64,000 nucleotides of DNA, taken from positions 1 to 64,000 of the forward strand of contig JAKSDI010000128.1 of the NCBI GenBank assembly GCA_022360175.1. The letters are read 5' to 3'. The notes beneath the pieces are model-generated. The model saw nothing but the letters and a program-made list of their open reading frames with translations. It had not been told where the DNA came from and made no database searches. This document shows, piece by piece, positions 27,550 through 37,120 of the stretch. This DNA comes from Chitinophagales bacterium. GTDB taxonomy: Bacteria > Bacteroidota > Bacteroidia > Chitinophagales > Saprospiraceae. The position numbers and the translations under genes were made by a program. How positions within the stretch are numbered: the stretch's first letter is position 1; every line of letters begins with the position of its first letter.

Positions 27550-28407
27550 ATGCAAAAAAGAACCGTTGCTAATATTATTGCAGCAGAATCCATTGATATG
27601 GGCGGTACAAAAGTGAAACAGGCTTTGCCTACCGTCAGAGTTGAGCAAATTAGTCCGTTTTTACTACTGCATCATTTTGGCCCCACTAAGGTAGAAGCAG
27701 GCATTGATCCGCTCGGAGTTGGGCCACACCCTCATCGTGGTTTTGAACCAGTAACCTTTTTATATCAAGGAGGATTACATCATAAAGATAGTAGAGGCAA
27801 TGAAGGCTTATTACAGGGAGGTGATGTACAGTGGATGACTGCTGGTATGGGCATTATCCATAGTGAGATGGCGAGCAAAGAGTTTCTTCAGCAAGGAGGA
27901 ACGATGGAAGGTATACAGCTATGGGTAAATCTTCCCAAGCAGAATAAAATGGTGCAACCCAGGTATCAAGATATTAAATCTGATGCAATTCCTACTATAA
28001 AGGAACATGGCAGTCAGGTGAGAGTAGTAGTAGGTAATTACAATGAAATTAAGGGCCCGGTACAAACTTATACACCATTATTAGCCCTACAGATAAGCCT
28101 TGAGACAGAAGGTTATCTAGAAATTCCAATACCGAAAAACTACAATGCTTTTGCTTACATCCTTGATGGAGCAGCAAAATTGAATGAAAACTGGAGTTAT
28201 GAAAAAGAAACATTGCTCCACTTTAAGAATGATGGTGAAGGCATCACTCTTAGGGGAATAGAAAAAAGTGAAATCCTTCTACTGGCAGGCTTGCCAATAG
28301 ATGAACCCATTGCCCAGTGGGGCCCTTACGTAATGAATACACAAACGGAAATTTTAGAAGCGATGCGGGACTATCAAATGGGTAAAATGGGAGTGTATAT
28401 TAATTAG
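27550..28407 (+). CDS. Pirin family protein
   Basis: A 285-residue bicupin. The metal site of the N-terminal cupin is complete: H60 and H62 in GPHPHRGFE, then H104 and E106 in GIIHSEM. The C-terminal cupin (about 165-285) lacks such ligands, as usual. Pirins with this site can act as quercetin or quinone dioxygenases or as iron-dependent regulators; which applies cannot be read here. No signal peptide, so cytoplasmic. The ATG follows taggagttatt, a weak purine-rich site. Its neighbours (Fe-S/CDGSH protein, muconolactone-isomerase-like protein) fit a redox or aromatic-compound response. Confidence 0.92.
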   Translation: MQKRTVANIIAAESIDMGGTKVKQALPTVRVEQISPFLLLHHFGPTKVEAGIDPLGVGPHPHRGFEPVTFLYQGGLHHKDSRGNEGLLQGGDVQWMTAGMGIIHSEMASKEFLQQGGTMEGIQLWVNLPKQNKMVQPRYQDIKSDAIPTIKEHGSQVRVVVGNYNEIKGPVQTYTPLLALQISLETEGYLEIPIPKNYNAFAYILDGAAKLNENWSYEKETLLHFKNDGEGITLRGIEKSEILLLAGLPIDEPIAQWGPYVMNTQTEILEAMRDYQMGKMGVYIN

Positions 28408-28578
28408 TAGAGAATTGGAAATCGGAAGTAGTGAGTCGGGAATCGGTTAAATGATCCGTTTGGGGAGTGAGGCTAAAATTATCCTACTTTAAGATTTGTT
28501 AACATCCGAAATTCCATTCCAACACAACATTCTTGCTTAAGCAGGAGTTTTATTAGTAAATTCTTTAAAATCCAGATA

Positions 28579-28875
28579 ATGAGAAAGACTTTCATGGTGG
28601 AGTTTGACCTTCCAGAACATATGGATGATGATTTTATGGCAATGATACCCAAACAGCGCTATACCATCAACTCCATGCTGGCAGAAGGAAGAATACAGTC
28701 TTACGCACTATCTTTAGACCGGTCCAAACTGTGGGCCATCATGCGCGGTGATTCCGAGTTTGATATTATGGAATCTATCGCCCAAATGCCCCTCAGCCCT
28801 TATATGACACCACATGTATCCGAATTGATGTTTCATAACTCAGCGGATGCATTGATGCATTTTTCGTTGAACTAA
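28579..28875 (+). CDS. Small muconolactone-isomerase/YCII-like protein
   Basis: A 98-residue protein of the dimeric alpha-beta barrel type. FMVEFDLPEHMDDDFMAMIPKQR at the start, then LAEGRIQSYALSLDRSKLWAIMRGDSEFDIMESIAQMPLSPYM, match the layout of muconolactone delta-isomerase-like and YCII-like proteins (strand-helix-strand, then strand-helix). No catalytic residues can be assigned. It lies 171 bp after pirin and ends in a good terminator. Confidence 0.75.
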   Translation: MRKTFMVEFDLPEHMDDDFMAMIPKQRYTINSMLAEGRIQSYALSLDRSKLWAIMRGDSEFDIMESIAQMPLSPYMTPHVSELMFHNSADALMHFSLN

Positions 28876-28884
28876 ATTATAAAT

Positions 28885-28923
28885 CAAAAGCCTCCATTAT
28901 TAACAAATGGGGGCTTTGTTTTT
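28885..28923 (+). terminator. Intrinsic terminator
   Basis: AAAGCCTCCATT and AATGGGGGCTTT form a 12-bp stem (one G-U pair) with a 7-nt loop, followed by gTTTTTcc, 10 bp after the stop of the small isomerase-like gene. Confidence 0.8.
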
Positions 28924-29069
28924 CCTATTGCTCTTTTCCTATAGTTGCTTCCCTCCTATCCTAAGCTAATCCCTTATTTTCCACTATTACACACCACTGA
29001 TTATACCTAATTAATAGCTGTAGCAGGCCTCTCCCTTCACTACGACAATCCAACATTCTTTCCCCATAA

Positions 29070-29164
29070 TCCACGAACTTTTTCACGAGGGAGGCATCGT
29101 CTGACTGAGTAATTGCACTTATTACACCAATTATTATTTGTGTAATAAGTGTAATAAGTGGACC
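29070..29164. repeat. Dispersed palindromic repeat, copy 1
   Basis: Most of the marR upstream gap (28924-29342) is non-coding. This part starts with tCCACGAActttttCACGA and ends with GTGTAATaAGTGGAcca, the same pattern as 46197-46312. Inside is a perfect 12-bp inverted repeat (CACTTATTACAC at 29116-29127, GTGTAATAAGTG at 29140-29151). The type cacgaattacacgaatt/gtgtaattngtggac occurs widely in bacterial intergenic DNA (from memory). Confidence 0.6.
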
Positions 29165-29321
29165 AACAAAAATTCATCGTTTCAACATAACAAAGCTCTA
29201 GTATAATAGCCGATGAACTAAACTACTCCCTATCATTCCATTCATTGATTTACCCTGTCTCAAAAAATTTAACAAAAAATAATTCCCCCTATTCAACTTT
29301 ATCAAATCTGCCATGTTATTC

Positions 29322-29335
29322 GTTGCATACGCAAC
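29322..29335. promoter_or_regulatory. Operator-like palindrome GTTGC-ATAC-GCAAC before marR
   Basis: Perfect 5-bp arms, 4-nt centre, seven bases upstream of the preferred marR start (29343). The same arms with the same spacing recur at 29786-29799, just after the gene. Such pairs are typical autorepression sites of MarR proteins. Confidence 0.6.
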
Positions 29336-29342
29336 TTTTAAA

Positions 29343-29786
29343 ATGGAAGACATCAAACAGAATATTTCAAGTTCGCTTATTTTTCTTACCAATCGCCTTG
29401 CAAGGTTATTGGTAAATGAAGCCCGCAAAAGAACTAATATGGAGGATCATGGCCTGATGCCTCATCACATGGGAGTTTTGGCTGATTTGTGGCAAAAAGA
29501 TGGTATACCTCAACAAGAGCTTGCAATTTCTAACATCAAGAATAAAGCTACTATTACCAGGGCATTAAAGTACCTGGAGTCTTCTAATATATTGGTGAGA
29601 ATAGTAGATCCAAACGACAAAAGGATAAAACGTATATACCTGACCCACAAAGGGAAGGAATTAAAAAACGAAATCCTTCCCCACACCAGACTATTGGAAG
29701 AAGAAATAATATCAAACCTTGATAAAGAAGAGTTTGAAACTTGTATTAAAGTACTCAAGCAGATACATCAGCAATTACTAAAATAG
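29343..29786 (+). CDS. MarR-family regulator of the RND efflux operon
   Basis: A 147-residue winged-helix regulator. The dimerisation helix (SSLIFLTNRLARLLVNEARKR) is followed by the DNA-binding part: IPQQELAISNIKNKATITRALKYLESSNILVRIVDPNDKRIKRIYLTHKGKEL, with the wing at DPNDKR. An earlier ATG at 29313 would add ten residues, but a palindrome lies across them, so MEDIKQN at 29343 is preferred. It probably represses itself and the RND genes by binding GTTGC-N4-GCAAC sites on both sides of its gene, and lets go when a toxic ligand binds. The adaptor, pump and TolC genes follow on the same strand. Confidence 0.9.
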   Translation: MEDIKQNISSSLIFLTNRLARLLVNEARKRTNMEDHGLMPHHMGVLADLWQKDGIPQQELAISNIKNKATITRALKYLESSNILVRIVDPNDKRIKRIYLTHKGKELKNEILPHTRLLEEEIISNLDKEEFETCIKVLKQIHQQLLK

Positions 29787-29799
29787 TTGCACGCGCAAC
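29786..29799. promoter_or_regulatory. Operator-like palindrome GTTGC-ACGC-GCAAC after marR
   Basis: Starts on the last base of the marR stop codon and lies 42 bp before the adaptor start. Arms and spacing equal those of 29322-29335; only the 4-nt centre differs. It suggests a second promoter for the pump genes under the same regulator. Confidence 0.6.
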
Positions 29800-29840
29800 A
29801 AAATAACATAAAACACAAAACCATATTAATTACGAAGAGT

Positions 29841-30962
29841 ATGGCACGTAGAATAATCAGTTTTTTGGTTGCCTTTGTGGTATTAGGAGGGGCTATATTT
29901 GGCGCTCGCTTCTTATCCCAACAAAAAGAACCACCTAAAAGAAAGGAGACTGGCACACAAATCAAGTCAGTAGATACGATTACGGCACAACTTCAGTCTA
30001 TCCCTACTACCTTAGATGTACAAGGAGAACTAGCTGCCTATAACAAGATAGATATATTTGCTGAAGTTTCTGGTACCCTGGTATCTACATCTCGCCCGTT
30101 CAAGGTAGGGAGCCATTTCCCGAAAGGGGCGATCTTGATTAAGCTTGACCAGGAAGAAACAAAGCTCAATATACTTTCTCAAAAGAGCAATCTGCTAAAT
30201 GCGATTACTCAACTTATGCCAGATTTAAAAATCGACTATCCGGAAAGTTTCGGCAACTGGCAACAATACCTAAATGAGTTTGAATTGGAAACCCCTCTCC
30301 AAGCATTTCCTGAGCCCATTAATCAGCAGGAAAAATACTTCATCGCATCACGCAACCTCTATAGTCAATACTACTCCATCAAGAGTACAGAAGAACGGCT
30401 TAGTAAATATACAATCCATGCCCCTTTTAGCGGTGTCATCACACAAGCCAGTATAAATCCTGGTGCAGTAGTACGTGTTGGTCAAAAGCTTGGAGAACTA
30501 ATGAATACCAATAATTATGAGTTAGTTGTTACGATCCCGCTAAGTGACACCAAATACATTACCCCTGGTAGCCCGGTAACACTTCATTCCGATGATATAG
30601 CAGGTAGCTGGAAAGGCAAAGTAAAACGAATTAATGACCAGGTAGAATCTGGCACACAAACCGTTCAGGTATTTATTGAAGTAAATGGCCAAGACTTAAA
30701 AGAAGGTATGTATCTAAGAGGTGTTGTGGCAGCCAATACTATTGAAAACGCAATAAAATTGCCTCGTAATCTATTGGTAGACCAAAGAGCAGTATACATT
30801 GTGAAAGACGCTGCCTTGCAACTACAGGAAGTAAATGTAGTAAAAATCACACCTGAAGCAGCTATCGTAAAAGGGATTGAACATAATTCAGCACTTCTCG
30901 CAGAGCCAATACCCGGGGCATATAACGGCATGAAGGTTAATATTCGCTCCAAAGTGCAATAA
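29841..30962 (+). CDS. RND efflux periplasmic adaptor (membrane fusion protein)
   Basis: A 373-residue protein anchored by one N-terminal helix (IISFLVAFVVLGGAIFGARFL). The ATG at 29841 is chosen over an in-frame TTG 54 bp upstream that overlaps the operator. The lipoyl-like halves are visible (AAYNKIDIFAEVSGTLVSTS and TIHAPFSGVITQASINPGAVVRVGQ), joined by a short helical hairpin. The beta-barrel (VVTIPLSDTKYITPGSPVTL) and membrane-proximal parts follow. It links the inner-membrane pump to the TolC-like channel. The pump gene starts 9 bp after its stop. Confidence 0.92.
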   Translation: MARRIISFLVAFVVLGGAIFGARFLSQQKEPPKRKETGTQIKSVDTITAQLQSIPTTLDVQGELAAYNKIDIFAEVSGTLVSTSRPFKVGSHFPKGAILIKLDQEETKLNILSQKSNLLNAITQLMPDLKIDYPESFGNWQQYLNEFELETPLQAFPEPINQQEKYFIASRNLYSQYYSIKSTEERLSKYTIHAPFSGVITQASINPGAVVRVGQKLGELMNTNNYELVVTIPLSDTKYITPGSPVTLHSDDIAGSWKGKVKRINDQVESGTQTVQVFIEVNGQDLKEGMYLRGVVAANTIENAIKLPRNLLVDQRAVYIVKDAALQLQEVNVVKITPEAAIVKGIEHNSALLAEPIPGAYNGMKVNIRSKVQ

Positions 30963-30971
30963 ACGCTACCC

Positions 30972-33900
30972 ATGAAAAGATTTATCAATTATTTCATTAA
31001 ATATCCTATTGCTGCCAACTTACTCATGTTTGGTATACTGATATTGGGCATTGTTGGAGGTAGCAATATGAAATCCACCTTTTTTCCAGAGGTAGAAAGC
31101 CGGAACATTTCTATACAAATTGTATATCCCGGTGCTTCCCCTGAGGAAATTGAAGAAGGTATCGTATCAAAAATAGAAGAAAACCTGAAAGGGGTTACAG
31201 GAGTAGAACGCTATACTTCTGTTTCAAGAGAAAATAGTGGCTCCGTCACTGTTGAAGTATTCAAAGGTTATGATACCGATATCATCTTACAAGATGTAAA
31301 AAATGCAGTAGACCAAATTAGTTCTTTTCCTGTAGGAATGGAACCTCCTGTAGTATATAAAAGAGAGAACCTCGGTTTTGCTATCAGTTTTGCTATCAGT
31401 GGAGATGTTGATTTACGTACCCTCAAGCGTTTTGGCAGACAAGCGGAGGATGATCTTTTAGCAATAGAAGGTATTTCAAAAGTAGACCTTACAGGTTTTC
31501 CTGATGAAGAAATTGAGATAGCCTTTCGGGAAAAGGATCTTCGCGCTTATAACCTGACTTTCCAGCAGGCAACTCAGGCCATTCGTTCCGCCAATATCGA
31601 AATCACCGGAGGAACAGTAAAAGGGAAGGATGAAGAATTATTAGTCCGCGCCCGCAATAAGGAATACTATGCTGATGGCTTAAGAGATATAGTAGTAAAA
31701 AATACTCCAGAAGGAGGTGTCATTCGCTTGTATGAGATTGCTGATGTAAGAGATAAATGGGCAGACAATCCGGATCGCAGCTTCTTAAATGGTCATTCTT
31801 CCGTAGTAGTCAACGTACAAAATACACTGGAAGAAGACATGATCTCGATCACAGATAAAGTGAAAGAGTATATAGAAACATTCAACAAAGAAAATGATGT
31901 AGTAAAGGCTAATATTATCAGGGATGGTTCCATCGTATTGAAACAGCGTATGGCATTACTTACAGAAAATGGTATTCTGGGTTTTGTTATTGTTGTTATT
32001 CTCTTAGCTATGTTTTTACACTGGCGTTTAGCATTTTGGGTAGCTATTGCCATTCCAATTTCCTTTGCTGGTATGTTTTTACTGGCGAATGCTGTAGGTG
32101 TTTCCATCAATGTCATCTCCCTTTTCGGAATGATACTCGTGATTGGTATCCTTGTAGATGACGGAATCGTAATTGGAGAAAATATTTATCAACAATATGA
32201 ACAAGGGGTCCCCCGGCTTAAAGCAGCCTTAAACGGTACTATGCAAGTGTTGCCTGCTGTTTTTTCGGCCATCGTTACTACCGTTATTGCATTTTCATCC
32301 TTCTTGTTCATTGATGGCCGCCTGGGAGATTTTTTCTCGGAAATGGCCATTGTGGTAATATTCTCTTTAGTCTTTTCACTAATTGAAGGTGCTATCATAT
32401 TGCCAACACACGTCGCACATAGTAAAGCACTTAGCCCAGAGCGGCGCCCCAACAAAGTACAACGCGGGCTGGAAAAGGTCATGAATATTATGCGTGATCG
32501 TACTTATGCGCCCGTTTTACGGTTTGCCATGCACAATCGTTTTCTGACTATTGCTATTATGGTTGGAGCCCTTATTCTTACAATTGGTGCTATTAATGGT
32601 GGTTTTATCAAAACGACCTTTTTCCCTGTAATTGAACGAGACGACATCAACATTACTTTACAAATGCCTGCTGGCACCCGTGAACATATCACAGCAGATT
32701 GGCTCAAGCATATTGAACAAGCAGCCTGGAGAGCCAACGATTCCCTAAGCCAACACTTCTTCAATGGTGAGAAAAATGCCATTGAACGAATAGAAATGAA
32801 TATCGGGCCTTCTACCTACGCGGGCAATATCAGCGTAAATATCCTGGATGGAGAGAATAGGGACAGCATGCGATTGCGAGATGTAATCAATGCAATACGA
32901 ATGGAAGCCGGTCCGATTCCTTCCGCAGAAGTCGTCTCCTATGGAGCCCAATCTAACTTTGGAAAACCGATTTCCATTTCATTGGTAGGAGAAAATTATG
33001 CCGAACTAAAAGCAGCAACCGAAGCTACAACCCAAGAGTTGAAGTCACTTTCAGAACTAACCGATGTAGTAGACAACAACCAGGAAGGGCTCCGAGAAAT
33101 TAATATCACCCTTAAAGAAAAAGGGCAGTTTCTTGGCCTTAGAATAGAAGAAGTGATTGGGCAAGTAAGAAGTGGCTTTTTTGGTAGTGAAGTACAACGC
33201 CTACAAAGAGGTAGAGATGAGGTGCGTGTATGGGTACGCTATGATGAACATGATCGTTCAGATATTACACAGCTCCAGGATATGCGAGTCCGATTTGCTG
33301 ATGGCAGAGAGTTTCCCCTTTCGGAAATTGCCGAGCTGGAAATAAAACGAGGCATCATTAATATCAATCATATTGATGGTAAGAGAGAAATTAAGATCGA
33401 GGCGGATGTAGCCAATGACGATGTTTCAGTAAGTGATATAACCGCTAGTCTTAAATCCGAAATAATCCCTGCTATTTTGAGTGATTACTCTACCGTGCAA
33501 GCTCAATATGAAGGGCAAAACAGGGAGCAGGAAAAATCTGCCAAATCGATGAGTACGGTAGGAAGTATCGTGCTAGCTTTAATGTTTTTTGTTATAGCAT
33601 TGACATTCCGTTCCATTGGGCAAACGGTAGCTGTTTTCTTATTAATACCTTTTGGAATTATCGGAGTGGGCATCGGACATTGGTTGATGGGGCTTCCAAT
33701 CAGCTTGTTTTCTGCATTAGGTATTATTGCCCTGATTGGTATTTTGGTGAATGACACCCTGGTATTTGTCACTACTTACAATAGTTTGCTGGAAGAAGGG
33801 AAATCTCAGATGGAAGCAATTTACGAAACCGGCTTATCTCGATTTAGGCCTATTTTGCTCACTACCATAACCACTTTTGCTGGTTTGGCCCCGCTTCTTT

Positions 33901-34175
33901 TTGAAAAGAGCTTACAGGCACAGTTTCTGATTCCGATGGCGATTTCTGTTTCTTTTGGATTACTTGTTATTACAGTTGTAATATTAGTCTTATTACCAGT
34001 ATTCCTGATTTTGCTCAATCGCTTCAAAGTATATATGACTTATGCGTGGGACGGGGTAAAGCCCAGCAATGAAGCAGTAGAGTCATCTGTAAGAAAAAAT
34101 ACAGGATATGAATTTTTGTGGTATGTCTTATTCACTGTGATTGGTATCATAGTCTTGCTTTCTTTTATTAGCTAA
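30972..34175 (+). CDS. RND efflux pump (AcrB/HAE1-like)
   Basis: A 1067-residue proton-driven inner-membrane pump with 12 helices and two large periplasmic loops. The N-terminal helix (YFIKYPIAANLLMFGILILGIVGG) and PGASPEEIEEGIVSKIEENLKGVTGV mark the family. The proton relay is in helix 4: LVDDGIVIGENI with D396 and D397, equal to D407/D408 of AcrB. The second half has the related NDTLVFVTTYN. The loop parts match multidrug or metabolite exporters more than heavy-metal pumps, which is inference. It sits between adaptor and a GtrA-like gene, and the TolC gene follows that. Confidence 0.94.
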   Translation: MKRFINYFIKYPIAANLLMFGILILGIVGGSNMKSTFFPEVESRNISIQIVYPGASPEEIEEGIVSKIEENLKGVTGVERYTSVSRENSGSVTVEVFKGYDTDIILQDVKNAVDQISSFPVGMEPPVVYKRENLGFAISFAISGDVDLRTLKRFGRQAEDDLLAIEGISKVDLTGFPDEEIEIAFREKDLRAYNLTFQQATQAIRSANIEITGGTVKGKDEELLVRARNKEYYADGLRDIVVKNTPEGGVIRLYEIADVRDKWADNPDRSFLNGHSSVVVNVQNTLEEDMISITDKVKEYIETFNKENDVVKANIIRDGSIVLKQRMALLTENGILGFVIVVILLAMFLHWRLAFWVAIAIPISFAGMFLLANAVGVSINVISLFGMILVIGILVDDGIVIGENIYQQYEQGVPRLKAALNGTMQVLPAVFSAIVTTVIAFSSFLFIDGRLGDFFSEMAIVVIFSLVFSLIEGAIILPTHVAHSKALSPERRPNKVQRGLEKVMNIMRDRTYAPVLRFAMHNRFLTIAIMVGALILTIGAINGGFIKTTFFPVIERDDINITLQMPAGTREHITADWLKHIEQAAWRANDSLSQHFFNGEKNAIERIEMNIGPSTYAGNISVNILDGENRDSMRLRDVINAIRMEAGPIPSAEVVSYGAQSNFGKPISISLVGENYAELKAATEATTQELKSLSELTDVVDNNQEGLREINITLKEKGQFLGLRIEEVIGQVRSGFFGSEVQRLQRGRDEVRVWVRYDEHDRSDITQLQDMRVRFADGREFPLSEIAELEIKRGIININHIDGKREIKIEADVANDDVSVSDITASLKSEIIPAILSDYSTVQAQYEGQNREQEKSAKSMSTVGSIVLALMFFVIALTFRSIGQTVAVFLLIPFGIIGVGIGHWLMGLPISLFSALGIIALIGILVNDTLVFVTTYNSLLEEGKSQMEAIYETGLSRFRPILLTTITTFAGLAPLLFEKSLQAQFLIPMAISVSFGLLVITVVILVLLPVFLILLNRFKVYMTYAWDGVKPSNEAVESSVRKNTGYEFLWYVLFTVIGIIVLLSFIS

Positions 34176-34211
34176 TTTATATTTCTTTACCTTCGGCAAA
34201 ATTCTTAGGCG

Positions 34212-34622
34212 ATGAAATTCAACTTCGAAACATTAAAGAATCTCTTTCTGCTGAAGGCTAAGTTTGCTATGACTGGTGCTGTAGCTACTAGCGTCGATTA
34301 TGTATTATACCTGGTATTAGAGAAATATTTTTTCTCACCAGTTATCTCAAATATCATTTCTTATAGTGTAGGGATGGTTTTGAATTTTATAATGCAAAAG
34401 CGATTTGTATTCACCCTTGAAGGTTCTGTGTCAAGAGCATTTTTGCTCTCTGTTGTAGTTTCCTTAGGAGGAATGGCAATTAGCACTGGTATCATTTACG
34501 GCTTATCACAAGTAGAATTTTTTGATGAACGGCAGTACATCACCAAACTTTGTGCTACCGGCATCGTATTTTTTTACAACTTTTATCTAAAACGATATGT
34601 CTTCGAACGTAAGTTTATTTAA
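34212..34622 (+). CDS. GtrA-like membrane protein
   Basis: A 136-residue protein with four hydrophobic helices and the GtrA pattern: KFAMTGAVATSVDYVLYLVLE in helix 1, ISYSVGMVLNFIMQKRFVF in helix 2 and the closing FYLKRYVFERK. GtrA proteins are thought to flip or hold polyprenyl-linked sugars. Its place between an RND pump and TolC gene is odd, since it has no clear role in efflux. It overlaps the TolC gene by 26 bp, so the two are translated together. Confidence 0.88.
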   Translation: MKFNFETLKNLFLLKAKFAMTGAVATSVDYVLYLVLEKYFFSPVISNIISYSVGMVLNFIMQKRFVFTLEGSVSRAFLLSVVVSLGGMAISTGIIYGLSQVEFFDERQYITKLCATGIVFFYNFYLKRYVFERKFI

Positions 34623-35952
34623 ATACGGGTTGTTTTTACTATTGCCTTTGTCTTTCATAGGTACACTTGGTGCACAACACCCTCTTAGCCTTTCTGATGC
34701 TATACAGTTAGGACTAGAAAATAACTATCAGATACAGATATCAGAATTACAAAAGGATATCGCTGCCAATAATAATGACTGGGCCGTAGCAGGCCGCTAT
34801 CCTACTATTAATCTTACTTTAAATTCTAATAATAATTATCGCAACTCCAGCAACCCCGGCTCTGTACTAAGAGAAAGCAATACTGTCAATACGGGCATAA
34901 CTCCTGGCATCCAGGCCAATTGGACTTTATTCGATGGCTACAGGGTCCAGATCACCAAAGAACAATTAGAAAGTAGAGAACTCCTCAGCGAAGGGAATAT
35001 AAAGGTTGCTGTAGAAAATAATATCCAGGTAATCATTCAGGCTTATTATAATGCTCTTATTCAGCAAGAGCAACTGGAAGTATTGGCTGAGATATTGATA
35101 CTCTCTCGTGATCGAGTAGAATACCAGGAGTTGCGCAAAGAATTTGGGCAGTCGAGTACTTTTGACATCCTACAAACACAAGATGCCTATCTTAATGATT
35201 CTACTAATTATATTGTACAGTTAAATACACTTTCTACAGCTTTAAGAAACCTTAAACTTTCAATGGGGGTAGATGATTCTGCGGCTAGTTATACCCTTAC
35301 GGATACACTCAGCGCAGAAGTCCCTACCTATGAATTCAATGCACTGCAGGAACAAATGCTCAATAACAACCGCCAATTGAGTGTACAATATTTAAACCGA
35401 GACCTAGCAAGCATTAACACCCGCCTACAAGAAGCTACGATGAAGCCAACCGTGCAGGTACAAACAGGCATCAATTATGATATTGCACTTTCTCTTGGAG
35501 AACAACAATTTTCTTTTGACCCTATGCCACAGGAATTACCAGGCATTGCAGCCAAAACACTCACAGGCTTTGTGAATTTCACTGCCAGTTATCCTATCTT
35601 CGATGCAGGTGTGCGCCGCACCAGAATTGAAAATGCACAAATAGAGGAAATGGTTGCACAACTGAATATCAACGACCTAAAACGTCAACTGGATACACAG
35701 CTTGAAAACACTCTTGCGACTTACAATACCCAAAAGCAACTGGTAGAGGTAACAGGGCAGCTTGTAAACAATGCTCGTCGCAATCTGGAAATTGCGGAAG
35801 AACGCTTCCGGGGAGGTTTGATCAATTCATTTGATTACCGCAGTATCCAATTAAGTTATATAAACGCTTCTCAACAACGTCTTAATGCTACTTTTAATCT
35901 AAAAAATACGGAAACTGAATTGGTGAAGTTGATTGGAGGATTGGTGAGGTAG
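34597..35952 (+). CDS. TolC-family outer-membrane channel
   Basis: A 451-residue outer-membrane efflux protein. The signal peptide reads KYGLFLLLPLSFIGTLGA, cleaved before QHPL. The two family repeats are visible: LSLSDAIQLGLENNYQIQI with a long coiled coil and a similar second half (RQLSVQYLNRDLASINTRLQEAT...). Segments FDGYRVQ and FDAGVRRTRIE are the usual beta-strand turns. It should complete the adaptor-pump system encoded upstream. Its start lies inside the GtrA-like gene. Short degenerate gtttag repeats follow its stop (about 36060-36110). Confidence 0.92.
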   Translation: MSSNVSLFKYGLFLLLPLSFIGTLGAQHPLSLSDAIQLGLENNYQIQISELQKDIAANNNDWAVAGRYPTINLTLNSNNNYRNSSNPGSVLRESNTVNTGITPGIQANWTLFDGYRVQITKEQLESRELLSEGNIKVAVENNIQVIIQAYYNALIQQEQLEVLAEILILSRDRVEYQELRKEFGQSSTFDILQTQDAYLNDSTNYIVQLNTLSTALRNLKLSMGVDDSAASYTLTDTLSAEVPTYEFNALQEQMLNNNRQLSVQYLNRDLASINTRLQEATMKPTVQVQTGINYDIALSLGEQQFSFDPMPQELPGIAAKTLTGFVNFTASYPIFDAGVRRTRIENAQIEEMVAQLNINDLKRQLDTQLENTLATYNTQKQLVEVTGQLVNNARRNLEIAEERFRGGLINSFDYRSIQLSYINASQQRLNATFNLKNTETELVKLIGGLVR

Positions 35953-36173
35953 AATAGGTAGTTATATGGGCCAGAAGGTGATATGGCAATATTTCAATTA
36001 TGCTTATCAACTCCATCGGCAAAGTGTGAGAAGGAGCGCGATTTATCGTATTTGGGAGCTGGTTTTGTGGTTTAGGAAGGTTTAAAGGGGTTTAGAAGGT
36101 TAGAGAGACTTATTAAATGTTTTTCATTTTCTGTTATTACTGTTTTATTTGTGGTAATAAAAACCAAATTAAA

Positions 36174-37043
36174 ATGAAGGGAATCATTCTCGCCGGAGGA
36201 CTAGGCACACGCTTGTACCCACTTACACTAGCTGTTAGTAAACAGATGATGCCTGTTTATGATAAACCAATGATCTATTATCCTTTATCTACATTGCTTT
36301 CGGCAGGCATTAGGGATATACTTATCATTTCGACTCCACACGATCTTCCAAATTTCCAAAAACTGTTAGGTGATGGAGCAGAATTAGGGTGTAATTTTTC
36401 TTATATCCCTCAATATGAACCCAATGGATTGGCCCAGGCATTTGTTCTCGGTGAATCTTTTATAGGGAATGATTCTGTAGCACTTATTCTGGGAGACAAT
36501 ATTTTTTATGGCGCTGGCCTCAATAATTTACTGCGAGAATCTACCCAACCTGCAGGGGGCATTGTCTTTGCCTACTGGGTAGCAGATCCCGAACGCTATG
36601 GTGTTGTAGAGTTTGATAAAAACTTTAATGCGCTAAGCATAGAAGAAAAACCTCAGAAGCCCAAATCCAATTACGCAGTACCTGGTTTATACTTCTATGA
36701 TAACAGTGTTATAGATATTGCCAAAAACCTAGAACCTAGTGCAAGGGGGGAATACGAAATCACCGATGTGAATAAACATTACCTCAAAGAAAGTAAACTG
36801 AAAGTTGGAGTATTAGGGCGAGGCATCGCCTGGCTTGACACTGGCACCCATAAATCTCTAATGCAGGCGGGGCAGTTTATTGAAGCAATCGAGGATCGTC
36901 AAGGATTAAAAATAGGGTGTATTGAAGAAGCCGCCTATGAAATGGGCTTCATTGACAAAGAACAATTGGAAAAATTAGGCCACAAATACCTCAAAAGTGG
37001 ATATGGTGAGTATTTACTAAACTTACTGAAGATGGAAGGCTAA
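36174..37043 (+). CDS. rmlA: Glucose-1-phosphate thymidylyltransferase
   Basis: A 289-residue enzyme making dTDP-glucose from glucose 1-phosphate and dTTP, the first step to dTDP-rhamnose. The ATG at 36174 is chosen because [14 protein letters not shown] is the family N-terminus; an upstream frame adds 19 unlikely residues. Visible: the [11 protein letters not shown] nucleotide loop, [33 protein letters not shown] with the metal aspartate, and [16 protein letters not shown]. No rmlB, C or D is adjacent, so the rest of the pathway is elsewhere. The product may feed the glycan genes at 21-26 kb (inference). Confidence 0.94.
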   Translation: MKGIILAGGLGTRLYPLTLAVSKQMMPVYDKPMIYYPLSTLLSAGIRDILIISTPHDLPNFQKLLGDGAELGCNFSYIPQYEPNGLAQAFVLGESFIGNDSVALILGDNIFYGAGLNNLLRESTQPAGGIVFAYWVADPERYGVVEFDKNFNALSIEEKPQKPKSNYAVPGLYFYDNSVIDIAKNLEPSARGEYEITDVNKHYLKESKLKVGVLGRGIAWLDTGTHKSLMQAGQFIEAIEDRQGLKIGCIEEAAYEMGFIDKEQLEKLGHKYLKSGYGEYLLNLLKMEG

Positions 37044-37046
37044 AAG

Positions 37047-37087
37047 TTTACATTTTACATTTTCCTTCTACATTTTACATTCACAGT
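37047..37087. repeat. Partial copy of the TTTTACATT dispersed repeat
   Basis: Four bases after the rmlA stop, TTTACATTTTACATT followed by ttccttct and ACATTTTACATTCA. It aligns with 10403-10443 and with the reverse complement of 49979-50010, so it is a third, partial copy of that family. Confidence 0.6.
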
Positions 37088-37120
37088 GACTTATCTTCGC
37101 GGCTAAAACAAGGAAAGACC

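Noticed and set aside
36117-36173. N-terminal extension of rmlA
   Set aside because: The added residues are hydrophobic and unlike the family; MKGIILAGG is the normal start.
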